This document shows, piece after piece, positions 18,729 to 26,682 of a stretch of 64,000 nucleotides of DNA (the first letter of the stretch is position 1; every line of letters begins with the position of its first letter). Origin of the DNA: Myxococcota bacterium. GTDB taxonomy: Bacteria; Myxococcota_A; UBA796; UBA9615; JAKLKC01. The notes beneath the pieces are model-generated. The model ran no database searches and was not told the origin of the DNA. It saw nothing but the letters and a program-made list of their open reading frames with translations. The position numbers and the translations under genes were made by a program. The stretch spans positions 62,001-126,000 of the forward strand of contig JAKLKC010000010.1 of NCBI GenBank assembly GCA_023150875.1, read 5' to 3'.

Positions 18729-19865
18729 CTACGGGGATCCCGGGGGACTGCCAGGACCCGAGGCCGCGCCCAGCCGCGCCACCTCCGAGGCGAAGACGAA
18801 CCGGTAGCCCTTCTTCCGCATCCCCTCCGCCAGGTCCAGCAACGCCTTGATCCCTCTCGGATCCGCGGATGCCGTCACCAGCGCCCTCCCCCGCCGGACG
18901 GCGATGTTCAAGGCCCGGAGCGCCGCCGACTCCAGCGCCTCGTCGCCGACCGCCGGGTCGAGCCGCGCCGCGGGTTCCTCCAGCGGCACTCTCCCGGCGC
19001 GGGCCTGGGCCCGGATGGGGCTGGTGGCGGGGGGATCGAGGAGGATCAGGGGTAGGGACAGGGCTTCGAGCCGCTTCACCAGCACCGTGGCCGCGGAGGC
19101 GTCCGGGAGTGCTTCGTCGGGCTCGGAGATCGCCACGCCGGCGACGAAGGGCACGGACGCCAGGGCCTCGTCCAGGCCCCCCCCGGGGGCCGCGCCCCCC
19201 CGGGGAAGCTCGACGAGGACTTCCTTGGCCGCCCGGGACGCCTCGCCGGCGTACCGGATGGAGTGGGGCTCCCAGGGGCGGATGGACAGGGTCAGGGGGC
19301 GGTCCCACGCGATGGCCGCCTCCACATCCGGCGAGGCCGCCCCGACGCCGGTCAGCAACAGGGCCACCACCGGGGGATGGCGGGGATCCACGACCGGGTC
19401 CGCGGGGAGCGGAGGGTGGAGGGTGACGCGGTGGGTGGGGAACTTGCCCAGGGAGATCCGCACCCCCCATGTCACCTCGTCGGGGTCGGTGAAGTAGACC
19501 TGGGCGGGGAAGCCCAGGCGTCCCGTCTCGGCGCGGATGGCCCCCTCGATCCGGCCGCGGTCCGCGCCCTCGGGCAGGGGGATCCGGACCGAGGAGGGGC
19601 GGAAGCTGACCCCCTCCCGCTCCTCCGGAGGCAGCGGCGTCTCGACGATACCCCGGGGATCGACCCCCAGCGGGGCCAGCGCACGGGCGAGGGCGCGGTC
19701 GACCTCGGCGACCCGGGCGGCCAGCGTCGCGGGGTCCTCTCGCTCCGCCCCCCGCCCGCCGGCGGGGAAGACCCGGTCCCACGCGTGGGGCAGGAGGACG
19801 GCCAGCAGGCCCCCCAACGCGGCTAGCCCCACGAGCCCACGGACGGCGCGGACGAGGAGCTTCAC
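18729..19865 (-). CDS. divergent polysaccharide deacetylase (YibQ-like)
   Basis: A GTG start at 19865 overlaps the ctpA stop (GTGA), giving 378 residues. It begins with a membrane segment (LVGLAALGGLLAVLLPHAW). The region from about residue 165 (PPVVALLLTGVGAASPDVEAAI, continuing to TLSIRPWEPHS, LVELPRGG and a final strand KGYRFVFASEVARL) matches the divergent polysaccharide deacetylase family that includes E. coli YibQ. Members usually sit next to a CtpA-type peptidase and murein-hydrolase activators, as here. The canonical family begins its domain with an IDD motif; in this copy that position reads LTG, so catalytic metal binding is doubtful. A role in envelope or peptidoglycan remodelling is inferred. 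Confidence 0.75.
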   Translation of the reverse strand: MKLLVRAVRGLVGLAALGGLLAVLLPHAWDRVFPAGGRGAEREDPATLAARVAEVDRALARALAPLGVDPRGIVETPLPPEEREGVSFRPSSVRIPLPEGADRGRIEGAIRAETGRLGFPAQVYFTDPDEVTWGVRISLGKFPTHRVTLHPPLPADPVVDPRHPPVVALLLTGVGAASPDVEAAIAWDRPLTLSIRPWEPHSIRYAGEASRAAKEVLVELPRGGAAPGGGLDEALASVPFVAGVAISEPDEALPDASAATVLVKRLEALSLPLILLDPPATSPIRAQARAGRVPLEEPAARLDPAVGDEALESAALRALNIAVRRGRALVTASADPRGIKALLDLAEGMRKKGYRFVFASEVARLGAASGPGSPPGSP

Positions 19866-21172
19866 CGCGATGGTGGCGGGAGGGGCCCGGCCGCGCCCTC
19901 CTCCCCAGGACTCGGGGACGTGCCCGGGGGACCGGCGCTGGCCGCGGGAGCCACGTAGGCCCCGGGGGCCGAGAGGTAGCGGATCGCCTCGGAGACCTGG
20001 CGGTCCATGGCCACCCAGCTCGGCGAGCCGGGGTCCGCGGTGGAGGAAGCCGGCTCCGGCCCGCCGGCGGGAGAGGCATCCACCCAGTGATCGGGGGCGA
20101 TCCCGATGCCGTGGATGGACCTGCCCTTCGGGGTGAAGTAGCGGGCGATGGTGAGCTTGAGCGCCGAGCCGTCGGTCATCTCGTAGACCGTCTGAACGGA
20201 TCCCTTGCCGTAGGTGGTGGTCCCCATGATGGGGGCCCGGCCCTGGTCCTGGAGGGCGCCGGCCACGATCTCCGCGGCGCTGGCGGAGTTGCCGTTGACC
20301 AGGACCACCATTGGGAGCTGGCTCCGGGTGCCGAGGCGGTGGGCCCGCTCGGTCTCCTCGATCACGGCCCTTCCCCGGGTGGAGACGATGGTGCCCCCCT
20401 CCAGGAACTCGTCCGCCACCACCACCGCCTCGTCCACGAGCCCACCGGGGTCGTCCCGCAGGTCGAGGACCAGCCCCGCCAGGCTCCCCGCCCGATCCAG
20501 CTCCGCCAGGGCCCTCTTCACCTCCTCCCCGGTCCTCTCCTGGAAGTGGGAGATCCGGACCCACCCGAACCCCCCGGGCAGGCCCGCGGACTCCACGCTG
20601 GGCGTGTGGATCTGGGCGCGCGCCAGGCGGAACTCCCGGGGCTCCGCCCACCCGGTCCGCCGGAGCGCCAGGACCACCTCCGTCCCCCTGGGCCCCTTGA
20701 TCGAGGCCACGGCGCGGTCCATGGTCTCGCCGGAGGCCGGCAGCCCGTCCACGGAGACGATCACGTCCCCGGCCTGGATCCCCGCCTTCTCCGCGGGGGA
20801 GCCGGGCAGGGGACGGGAGATCGTCACCTCCCCTCCCTCCGTGCGGATGCTGATCCCCACCCCGTAGTAACGTCCCGCCGTGTCCTCCTGGAGGGAGCGG
20901 TACTGCTCGGGCGTCAGGAACCGGGAGTGCTCGTCCAGCTTCGACACCATCCCCTGGATGGCGTCGTAGAGCAGGTCGTCCACGCCCACATCGTCCACGT
21001 ACCGGGTCTGGACCCACCCCAGCACCTCGGTCATCACCTGGAGGGGCAGGTACGGATCGGCGGGCAGGGCGACCGCGGCGGAGACCGCGCCGGCGCTGGC
21101 GGCGCCGAAGATCGCGCCGGCCAGGAACGTGGACACGGTCCGCGTCCGGGCGCGGCGGGGCTTGCCTTCCAT
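19862..21172 (-). CDS. ctpA: C-terminal processing peptidase, S41 family (CtpA-like)
   Basis: The 436-residue protein has an N-terminal signal or membrane anchor (VSTFLAGAIFGAASAGAVSAA), a PDZ domain (about 100-175, GYGV-type carboxylate loop RYYGVGISI and AEKAGIQAGDVIVSVDG), and an S41 catalytic domain. The Ser/Lys dyad is Ser298 in NGNSASAAE and Lys323 in YGKGSVQT. It cleaves periplasmic proteins near their C-termini. It is translationally coupled to the divergent polysaccharide deacetylase, a common pairing in Gram-negative bacteria. A Pro/Gly/Ser-rich tail follows the domain. Confidence 0.93.
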   Translation of the reverse strand: MEGKPRRARTRTVSTFLAGAIFGAASAGAVSAAVALPADPYLPLQVMTEVLGWVQTRYVDDVGVDDLLYDAIQGMVSKLDEHSRFLTPEQYRSLQEDTAGRYYGVGISIRTEGGEVTISRPLPGSPAEKAGIQAGDVIVSVDGLPASGETMDRAVASIKGPRGTEVVLALRRTGWAEPREFRLARAQIHTPSVESAGLPGGFGWVRISHFQERTGEEVKRALAELDRAGSLAGLVLDLRDDPGGLVDEAVVVADEFLEGGTIVSTRGRAVIEETERAHRLGTRSQLPMVVLVNGNSASAAEIVAGALQDQGRAPIMGTTTYGKGSVQTVYEMTDGSALKLTIARYFTPKGRSIHGIGIAPDHWVDASPAGGPEPASSTADPGSPSWVAMDRQVSEAIRYLSAPGAYVAPAASAGPPGTSPSPGEEGAAGPLPPPSR

Positions 21173-21299
21173 CGGACTCCTCGGGACCGGGGGGTGCGGG
21201 GCCGTCCCCGTCGCCCCCCGACCCTGCTCCGCGGCGGGGCGGTGCTCCGGATCCTACGCTCGCCGGACGCGCCGGGCCAGGGCCCCGCCGGCCCGATGC

Positions 21300-22580
21300 T
21301 CAGCGGCCGCGGTCCTTCTTGTCCTTGTCATCCTTGTCGTCCCTGTCGCCGCCCCGGGACTTGCCCGAGGACCTGCCGCGCTCTCCCTTGTCCGACGACC
21401 GCCCGTCGCCTCCCTTGCCCGAGGACTTGCCGGACCGGGACTCGGAGACCCCGGCGCGACCGCCATCCCGGGACTTCTCGCCGCCGGACCGGGTCCCGCC
21501 CGAACCCGCCGCTTCCCCACGCTTCCCCTCGGGCCGGGAATCGGCCCCGACCTTCCGCTCGTGCCGCTCCGAGTCGCCGTCCCTGCCGCCCCGGTCCCCA
21601 CCGCGCTCGCTGCCCGTGGACCGGCGGTCCCGGTCGGAGTCCCGGTCGTCCCGGTCCTTGCGGTGATCCGATCCCGTGGACCGCTGATCGCGCCCGCGGT
21701 CCCGGTCGCCGTCGTCACGGCGGTGGTCGGCGCCGGTGTACCGGTGGTCGCGGTCCACGTCCCGACCGTCCCGCTCCGCGCCCTCCCGGCGGTGATCGGA
21801 GCCGGTGTAGGAATGGGAGGCGCCGCCGGCACCGACCCTCACGTCCACGTCGATCCCGCGCCCGGGGTGGCCCGGGACGGGGGGTCGCGGCGGCGTGAAG
21901 TCGACCCTGACGTGGGCGGGGGGCGGCGCGAGGCGGACCTCGCCGCGATGCCGGCCGTGGTCCACCCGCGCCTTGGCGTCGACGCCCCAGGACACCCAGG
22001 GGTGGCTCGGCGCGCCCACCAGCCGGACCCGGAGGAGGTCGTTGTAGGGCCGGCCGTAGCGCTTGACCGCCACCCGGTAGTCGTCGTCCCAGTCCCCCGT
22101 CCAGGTGTAGTACCCGCCGTCCAGGCGGAAGCGGGCCACCTCGAACGTCGGCTTCCAGGCGTGGGAGTGGGGGCCGTCCAGCACGCACCAGACCCGGGAC
22201 GAGATGCGGTGGTGGCCGTAGTACCACCACACCGGCCCCGTCCAGCCCCACGCGAGGGCGTCGCCCACGAAGTAGTAGACGTCGTCGATCACCGACACCG
22301 CGTAGTCCGAAGCGGCGAGCGCGTAGGGGTGGCGGTGTCGCCCCTCGATCCGGCACCAGCTCCCCGCGGGCTCGGGGTGCCAGCCGTCGTAGGCGTGGAC
22401 CACGGCGCCGCCTCCCCGGGACGCGCCGCCGCTGGTGGACCCGGAGCCGGACGCCACGGTGGCTTCCCCCTCGGGGGCGGGCGGATCCTCCACGAGGGTG
22501 AGCTCGGCGTCGTCGGCGCCGCGGCACGCCCCCGCCGCGAGGGTGCATGCGAGGAGCAGGAAGGGGGTACGGCCGTTCAT
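21300..22580 (-). CDS. putative lipoprotein with Arg/Asp-rich low-complexity tail
   Basis: The start chosen gives MNGRTPFLLLACTLAAGACRG, a lipoprotein-like signal with a weak lipobox around Cys19; a start 49 codons upstream would hide it. Of 426 residues, about 90-260 form a Trp/Tyr/His-rich globular region (DVYYFVGDALAWGWTGPVWWYYGHH, with paired Cys in SWCRIEG and RVWCVLDG) that I do not recognise. It resembles YXWGXX-type outer-surface domains of myxobacteria only loosely. The last about 180 residues are almost entirely Arg, Asp, Gly, Ser and Lys, with recurring TGSDHR / TGADHR units. The gene lies 127 bases upstream of ctpA on the same strand. Confidence 0.6.
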   Translation of the reverse strand: MNGRTPFLLLACTLAAGACRGADDAELTLVEDPPAPEGEATVASGSGSTSGGASRGGGAVVHAYDGWHPEPAGSWCRIEGRHRHPYALAASDYAVSVIDDVYYFVGDALAWGWTGPVWWYYGHHRISSRVWCVLDGPHSHAWKPTFEVARFRLDGGYYTWTGDWDDDYRVAVKRYGRPYNDLLRVRLVGAPSHPWVSWGVDAKARVDHGRHRGEVRLAPPPAHVRVDFTPPRPPVPGHPGRGIDVDVRVGAGGASHSYTGSDHRREGAERDGRDVDRDHRYTGADHRRDDGDRDRGRDQRSTGSDHRKDRDDRDSDRDRRSTGSERGGDRGGRDGDSERHERKVGADSRPEGKRGEAAGSGGTRSGGEKSRDGGRAGVSESRSGKSSGKGGDGRSSDKGERGRSSGKSRGGDRDDKDDKDKKDRGR

Positions 22581-22772
22581 GGACACTCCAGGCCCCGGGG
22601 GGGTCGATCGTCCCCGGCGAACGCCGAGCGGACGCCGCTGGCGGGGATGCCATTCGACGACCTCGCCAGCGTTTCCCGACGACGGGGAACGCCCCAGTAT
22701 ACGCCCCGGGTGCCGCGTTCCCACCACACTCCCTCGCCACGCCCGAGGTCCGGTGGCGACGCTCCTCGCCGC

Positions 22773-23747
22773 TCACCCCACCCGCAGCACCACCTTCCCC
22801 ACGTTCTCGTTCCGCTCGAGGATCCCGTGGGCGTGGTCGACGTCGGCCAGGGGGAGGAACCGGTGGATGACCGGTCCGATCCGGCGCGCCTTGGCGTCCT
22901 CCCCGAAGCGGCGCCACAGGCCGTCCAGGACGTCCGACTTCTCGTGCTCCGGGAGGCTCCTCAGGGTGGACCCGATCACCCGCAACCTCTTCACCAGCAG
23001 GCGCCCGACGTCGAGGGTTCCGGTCCGGCCCCCCAAGAGCCCGATCACCACGAGGCGACCGCCGGGGGCCAGGACCCTGAGGTTCCTGTCGAGCCAGGGG
23101 CCCCCCACCGGGTCCAGGACGACGTCCGCGCCCCTTCCCCCGCTGGCATCCCGAACGGCCACCTCGAACTCCTCCTCCCCCCGCACGACGGCGCGGGCCG
23201 CCCCCAGCTCCAGGCAGCGCCGCGCCTTCTCGGGGCTGCCGACGGTCACCACGCACCGCACCCCCGCGCGGGCGCAGAGCTGGATGGCCGCCGTGCCCAC
23301 CCCGCCCGCTCCCGCGTGGACCAGCACCACGTCCCCGGCGGCGGCCTCCCCCAGGACGAAGAGGTTGAGCCAGGCGGTCGCGAAGACCTCGGGGAAGGCC
23401 GCGGCCTCCTCCATGGACCATCCCGGGGGCACCGGCAGGACCTGTCCCTCCGGGACGAGCACCCGCTCGGCGTAGCCGCCCCCGGCGAGCAGGGCCATCA
23501 CCCGGTCCCCGGGCCGGAAGCGCGTGACCCCCTCCCCCGCCTCCAGCACCTCCCCCGCGGCCTCGAGACCGAGGATGGGCGACGCCCCCGGAGGCGGCGG
23601 GTAGAGGCCCCGCCGCTGGAGCAGGTCCGCGCGGTTCACCGCCGTCGCCCGCACCCCCAGGAGGATCTCGTCGGGCCCGGGGGACCCCGGATCGGGCACC
23701 TCGCCGAGCCGCGCCGCACCGTCGGCCTCGATCGATATCGCGCGCAT
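22773..23747 (-). CDS. NAD(P)H:quinone oxidoreductase, zinc-independent MDR family
   Basis: The start is set by GGAGG eight bases before the ATG giving MRAISIEADG; another ATG five codons upstream is less likely. The 324-residue protein is a medium-chain dehydrogenase/reductase of the quinone oxidoreductase (PIG3-like) group. The marks are VRATAVNRADLLQRRGLYPPP, GLEAAGEV, the NADPH-binding HAGAGGVGTAAIQL, and DPVGGPWLDRNLRVL. It lacks the catalytic and structural zinc cysteines of alcohol dehydrogenases. It probably reduces quinones or conjugated enones with NADPH in the cytosol. Upstream it is divergent from the unknown gene at 23879. Confidence 0.88.
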   Translation of the reverse strand: MRAISIEADGAARLGEVPDPGSPGPDEILLGVRATAVNRADLLQRRGLYPPPPGASPILGLEAAGEVLEAGEGVTRFRPGDRVMALLAGGGYAERVLVPEGQVLPVPPGWSMEEAAAFPEVFATAWLNLFVLGEAAAGDVVLVHAGAGGVGTAAIQLCARAGVRCVVTVGSPEKARRCLELGAARAVVRGEEEFEVAVRDASGGRGADVVLDPVGGPWLDRNLRVLAPGGRLVVIGLLGGRTGTLDVGRLLVKRLRVIGSTLRSLPEHEKSDVLDGLWRRFGEDAKARRIGPVIHRFLPLADVDHAHGILERNENVGKVVLRVG

Positions 23748-23878
23748 CGCCGGTACCTCCATCGCCCCGCACCGTCCGGAGCGGGGGCGCGTTGCCGGCG
23801 GCCCGCACGCCGCCTAGACTGGCGCCGCCACCCGCGGGCCGGGCGACCCGAGGCGGACGCCCCGGGGGGGAGAGCAAG

Positions 23879-24727
23879 GTGTACACCCGGATCCGCATCG
23901 CCGCGAGCGCCAACGAGGAAGACGCCGACGGGATCGACTCCGTCGAGGCGAGGGCTTTGGGGGGCCTCCTCGCCCTGGAGCCCGCCCGGGCGGCGCTTCC
24001 CGCGGACATCGTCCCCGAGATCTGGCCCCGGCGCCGCTTCGAGGCCGCCCTGGACGCGCTGCTGGCGGTGGTGGACGCCGGGGGGGACGGGGTGTTCCCC
24101 GAGGTGGCCGAGGACGTCCGCCGGGAAGTGGCCGAGGTCCGCGCCCTGCTCGCCCGGCGCGGGCTGGACTTCGTCGCCTTCCGCGGGATCGAGCCGTGGT
24201 ACGAACCCTCGGCTTGGGAGACCGAGGAGTGGCTCCTCCACGAGTGCGCCGCCCCGGGCCTCGCCCTCTGGTCCGATGGAGCCGCCGCGGCCCGCGTCTT
24301 CCGGGACGCCGGGCCCGGTGCCGCCCTCCGGGCCGGGCTGGAAGGCGAGGATCTCCTGCTGGTCCACCTCCCCTCCCCCGGCGCCTGGCTGCTGCGGGTG
24401 AGCGACGACGAGCCCGATCCCGAAGGGGATCCCCCCGTCGCCTCCCGGGTGGGTCCCCTGCCGCTGCGCCTCCCCCGGGGCCGCCTCCGGATCGCCGAGC
24501 CCGCGTCCCTCCCCGGCGGGCCCCCGGGGGACGAGGCGGTGCGGATCCCCGCGGGGCGCTTCCTCGTGGACCTCTACCTCCTGGAGGGCGCCCCCTTCTG
24601 GCCCGGCGGCCCACCGGAGGACCCCCATCGCCCGGACGTCGTGGTCCGATTGCGCCCCGTGGACGAGGACTCGGAAGTGCCCGTCGTCCCGGGCCCTCCC
24701 CGCCTGGCGGGCCCCCCGTCGACTTGA
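23879..24727 (+). CDS. hypothetical protein coupled to an MFS transporter
   Basis: The GTG at 23879 follows a GGGGGAGA ribosome site, which decides it over an in-frame start 29 codons upstream. The 282-residue acidic protein has no signal peptide and no motif I recognise. It has a helical N-terminal part (EEDADGIDSVEARALGG, then VVDAGGDGVFPEVAEDVRREV), a Trp-rich central part (GIEPWYEPSAWETEEWLL) and a Pro-rich C-terminus. Its stop overlaps the TTG start of the MFS transporter, so the two are likely translated together and may act in one export or uptake function. Confidence 0.65.
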   Translation: MYTRIRIAASANEEDADGIDSVEARALGGLLALEPARAALPADIVPEIWPRRRFEAALDALLAVVDAGGDGVFPEVAEDVRREVAEVRALLARRGLDFVAFRGIEPWYEPSAWETEEWLLHECAAPGLALWSDGAAAARVFRDAGPGAALRAGLEGEDLLLVHLPSPGAWLLRVSDDEPDPEGDPPVASRVGPLPLRLPRGRLRIAEPASLPGGPPGDEAVRIPAGRFLVDLYLLEGAPFWPGGPPEDPHRPDVVVRLRPVDEDSEVPVVPGPPRLAGPPST

Positions 24728-26019
24728 GGCTCCGCCCGGGGACCGTCGGTGCCGCCCCCGCGTGGCGGCGCAACCAGCGGGCGGTGACCGCCACCGCCGC
24801 CCTGCTGTTCTTCGGCGGGACCCTGGCGACACCCTTCCTGCCCCTGTGGATGCACGACATCTCGGGCGGGGGCCGGCGGGGGGACCTCTACGCCGGGATC
24901 GCCCTCTCCGTCACCCCCCTGCTCGCCTCGGCCATGGGCCCCGTGTGGGCCCGGCTGGCGCAACGCCACGGGCTCCGGCGCAGCGCCCAGCGGGCCCTGG
25001 CGGCCATCGCCCTCCACTGGATCCTGCTCTCGCTGGCGAGCGATCCCGGCGCGGTCCTGGGGCTGCGGGCGGTGCTCGGCCTCCTGTCCGGATTCAACGC
25101 GATGAGCGTCGCGCTGATCACCTCCGGGGCCCCCGACGACCGCATCCAGCCCATCGTGGGCCAGCTCCAGACCGCCCAGATCGTCTCGGCCGCCGCCGCG
25201 CCGGCGCTGGGGGGGATCCTCTACGACCGACTGGGTTTCCGGGCAATGTGCCTCTTCCCCGCGGCCACCGCCCTGGGGGGACTCGTGCTGGTCACGGTCG
25301 CGTACGTCGAGCTCTCCTCCTCGTCGGACGCGCCCCGGCGAACGGGGGACGGCGGCGTCCCGGGCCTGCGCCGCTCCCTCCTGGGTTGGGGGCTCTTCCT
25401 GGTCGTCTCCACGCTGGCGGTCCGCTCCCTCGCGTTCCTGACTCCCCGCTGGGCCGCCACCCTGGCCGCCTCCCCCGACGACGTGGGGGCGAGCGCCGGC
25501 GCCGCGGTCACCGCCGGAGCGGTGGGGGAGTCCCTGGGGGCGGCGCACTCGGGCCGCGCCGGGCGGGCGGGGGGGCTGCTCCGGCCGGTCCGCACCTCGA
25601 TGGCCCTGGCCACCGTCCTGGGGATCGCCCTGGCCCTCTCGACCACGGTCCCCGCCTTCCTCTTGACGCGGGGGCTGCTGGGGATCGCCGCCGGTGGCCT
25701 CGCCACCTTCGCATACGCGGCCGTGGCCGCGCGGATCCCCCCCCGGGGCCGCACCGCCTCCCTGGGCACCCTCCAGTCCGTGGCGATGCTGGGGGGTGCC
25801 CTCGGTCCGCTGTTGGCTTCCGGCGTCGCGGCGGCCGCCGGGATCGCCGCCGCACTCTGGGTGCCGGCCGGCCTCTTCGCCCTCGTCCTGCTGGGCGCCC
25901 TCGCCGCTCCCCGCGCCTCCGCCCGGTTCACACCTCGGGGGGAGGCCGCTCGGGCGGAGGGTGAAGGGGGCGGGGCGGTTCGCGGTCCGCCTCGCCCCCC
26001 CGGGGAGGGATCTCGATGA
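24724..26019 (+). CDS. MFS transporter, drug-efflux-like
   Basis: A TTG start overlaps the preceding stop (TTGA). The 431-residue protein has about ten to twelve hydrophobic segments typical of the major facilitator superfamily. The loop between the second and third segments reads VWARLAQRHGLRRSAQ, a variant of the MFS motif A (G-x3-D-R-x-G-R-R). The second half repeats the arrangement (LGALQ-type LGTLQSVAMLGGALGPLLA). It resembles bacterial multidrug-efflux members, but the substrate is unknown. Its 3' end overlaps the convergent DUF2231-like gene by 92 bases, so the C-terminal Pro/Arg-rich tail may be shorter in reality if an assembly error is present. Confidence 0.82.
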   Translation: MRLRPGTVGAAPAWRRNQRAVTATAALLFFGGTLATPFLPLWMHDISGGGRRGDLYAGIALSVTPLLASAMGPVWARLAQRHGLRRSAQRALAAIALHWILLSLASDPGAVLGLRAVLGLLSGFNAMSVALITSGAPDDRIQPIVGQLQTAQIVSAAAAPALGGILYDRLGFRAMCLFPAATALGGLVLVTVAYVELSSSSDAPRRTGDGGVPGLRRSLLGWGLFLVVSTLAVRSLAFLTPRWAATLAASPDDVGASAGAAVTAGAVGESLGAAHSGRAGRAGGLLRPVRTSMALATVLGIALALSTTVPAFLLTRGLLGIAAGGLATFAYAAVAARIPPRGRTASLGTLQSVAMLGGALGPLLASGVAAAAGIAAALWVPAGLFALVLLGALAAPRASARFTPRGEAARAEGEGGGAVRGPPRPPGEGSR

Positions 26020-26506
26020 CGCCGATCTCGAAGCGGGCCTCCCGGGCCACACCCACGCCGTGCCGGTAGACGAGGCGCCCGCCCATCCACCCCCCCACGA
26101 CGAGGGCCAGGGAGGCGATCCCCGACAGGGCCACCGACAGGCCGTAGGCGTCCCCGATCCCTTCCCAGTCCCCCACCCGGAGCAGCCAGGCGATCAAGAA
26201 GATCCCCGACGACACGAGCTGGGTGCCGACGTGGGAGAGGGCGTTGGCGCGCCGCGGGGCCCGGAGCGCCCCCTGCCGGAACAGGTCCCAGAACCCCGCC
26301 AGGCCGGCGGGGATCACCGAGATCAAGCCCGCCACGAGCAGGCCGTCGGCCACGGGCCGTAAGGAGGGCCGGCCCGCCAGGTTCACGACGTCGCACACGA
26401 AGCTGGCGGGGAGCAGCACGAGGGGGATGTGGTTCAGGATGGGGTGGAGGGGCGGGACGCTCCCTCCGCCGCGGGGCGTCGAGCGGACCCGGTCCGTCGT
26501 CTCCAT
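25928..26506 (-). CDS. DUF2231-like integral membrane protein
   Basis: The ATG at 26506 (METTDRVRST) gives 192 residues; upstream in-frame sequence is Arg/Pro-rich and not membrane-like. Four hydrophobic segments follow a cytosolic start. The first begins PPLHPILNHIPLVLLPASFV, which matches the HP-x-h-(V/I)-x-(F/L)-P start of DUF2231 family proteins, many of them heme- or redox-associated inner membrane proteins. The last about 30 residues are Pro/Glu/Arg-rich. The 3' end lies inside the convergent MFS gene. Function is unknown. Confidence 0.7.
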   Translation of the reverse strand: METTDRVRSTPRGGGSVPPLHPILNHIPLVLLPASFVCDVVNLAGRPSLRPVADGLLVAGLISVIPAGLAGFWDLFRQGALRAPRRANALSHVGTQLVSSGIFLIAWLLRVGDWEGIGDAYGLSVALSGIASLALVVGGWMGGRLVYRHGVGVAREARFEIGVIEIPPRGGEADREPPRPLHPPPERPPPEV

Positions 26507-26682
26507 GGCGCGGCTCCTCCGCCCGGCCCACCGGACGGGCAGCAAGGGGCGTGCCCGGAGCGCGCGTCCGGCCCTCCCCCGCCTCCCGAGGAGGAGCGGC
26601 GGCCAGGACGGGGCCCTCCTTCCCCGTTGCGGCGGGCCCGCGGATCGGGGAACCTGACGCCCCTCTCGGACGAGCCCGACCC

